Assembly (NCBI GenBank): GCA_964415185.1 | Contig: CAYPZI010000074.1 | Span: 1 to 13,703 of the forward strand | Direction of reading: 5' to 3' | Length of the DNA: 13,703 nucleotides | From: CAYVBJ01 sp964415185 | GTDB lineage: Bacteria > Bacteroidota > Rhodothermia > Balneolales > Balneolaceae | Shown here: positions 13,513-13,703 of the stretch, piece by piece | Layout: each line of letters begins with the position of its first letter | Position numbering within the stretch: position 1 is the first letter of the stretch | Notes under the pieces: generated by a model | Database searches by the model: none | Told to the model about the DNA's origin: nothing | The model's input: the letters and a program-made list of their open reading frames with translations, nothing else | Translations under genes and position numbers: made by a program

Positions 13513-13703
13513 CGCTTATTTTAACTCTGAATTCATGATTTAACGTAAAATTTCAAGTCTCGATTTTGTAGTTGTATCAGATTCGTAGATACGTTGCTTG
13601 TGGTTTGTGGTCAAGCTATGTTAGGCATGGACACAACTAACAACTGGCAACTAACAAAAACGACTTCCTGTTTTACGATGTAAGCTCTATAATCACTTGT
13701 TTT
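13513..13703. other. Right-end non-coding stretch
   Basis: No convincing gene is visible in these last 191 bases. The longest ATG frame on the plus strand is 18 codons (from 13629). On the minus strand a 10-codon tail (ending at TAA 13675-13673) could be the C-terminus of a gene entering from the right, but this is too short to claim. A weak stem GTATC/GATAC occurs near 13575-13593. TATAAT at 13688-13693 could serve a gene beyond the edge. No intrinsic terminator for the permease gene is evident. Confidence 0.5.
13634..13657. repeat. Short direct repeat CAACTAACAA (period 14)
   Basis: CAACTAACAA occurs exactly at 13634-13643 and 13648-13657, separated by CTGG. It lies in the non-coding right end of the window. 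The two copies alone make it a minimal tandem repeat. It may be part of a dispersed intergenic element. Confidence 0.5.

Noticed and set aside
13673..13703. Possible C-terminus of a minus-strand gene entering from the right edge
   Set aside because: Only ten codons (ending VIIELTS) are visible, which any random frame could give.
1..13703. Defence system, phage, insertion sequence or CRISPR array
   Set aside because: No transposase, integrase, cas, restriction or toxin-antitoxin proteins and no regularly spaced repeats were seen on either strand.

Overview
The window holds nine complete protein genes, one gene cut by the left edge and one small broken gene. I see no RNA genes, CRISPR arrays, insertion sequences or phage genes. 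Coding DNA is of moderate GC and the gaps are clearly AT-rich. Shine-Dalgarno sites are weak or absent, two genes start with TTG, and exported proteins end their signal peptides just before Gln. With the protein types present (PolX, an MreB with a typical DFFYNDIAIDLGTANTLI start, a CHRD protein, a YghO-like GNAT), this suggests a member of the Bacteroidota/Balneolota/Rhodothermota group, perhaps Balneolota. That placement is inferred from protein flavour, not from a marker gene.

Layout, left to right. At 1-201 (-) is the N-terminus of an exported protein that leaves the window. It is divergent from polX (298-2043, +), a DNA-repair polymerase with a PHP nuclease domain. Behind polX lies a frame-broken small membrane protein (about 2040-2192), then a gap with a degenerate ATCCGT repeat. 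That repeat pairs with the 3' end of a convergent mreB (2312-3388, -), which has no mreC or mreD beside it. Divergent from mreB is a secreted CHRD protein (3545-4009, +), facing a beta-propeller lipoprotein with a CDCC motif (4128-5381, -). Divergent from that is an ABC-F translation ATPase (5604-7589, +), with a promoter-like TATAAT and a small GC hairpin in its leader. It converges on a YghO-like GNAT protein (7619-8761, -).

The right half is mostly on the plus strand: an unknown membrane-anchored or exported protein (8868-9302), 11 bp from a cytoplasmic lipase-like hydrolase (9314-10171), then a CrtI-like FAD oxidoreductase (10248-11711) and a double-domain ferric-iron ABC permease (11803-13512). 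The last 191 bases hold a short direct repeat and no supportable gene.

Taken together these look like ordinary chromosomal genes in short transcription units, not a defence island or mobile element. The most unusual points are the frame-broken small membrane gene behind polX, the orphan mreB with a basic N-terminal extension and a repeat-linked 3' hairpin, the Cys-rich propeller lipoprotein, and the group acyltransferase / exported unknown / lipase / FAD enzyme, which could form an uncharacterised lipid-related locus (inference).
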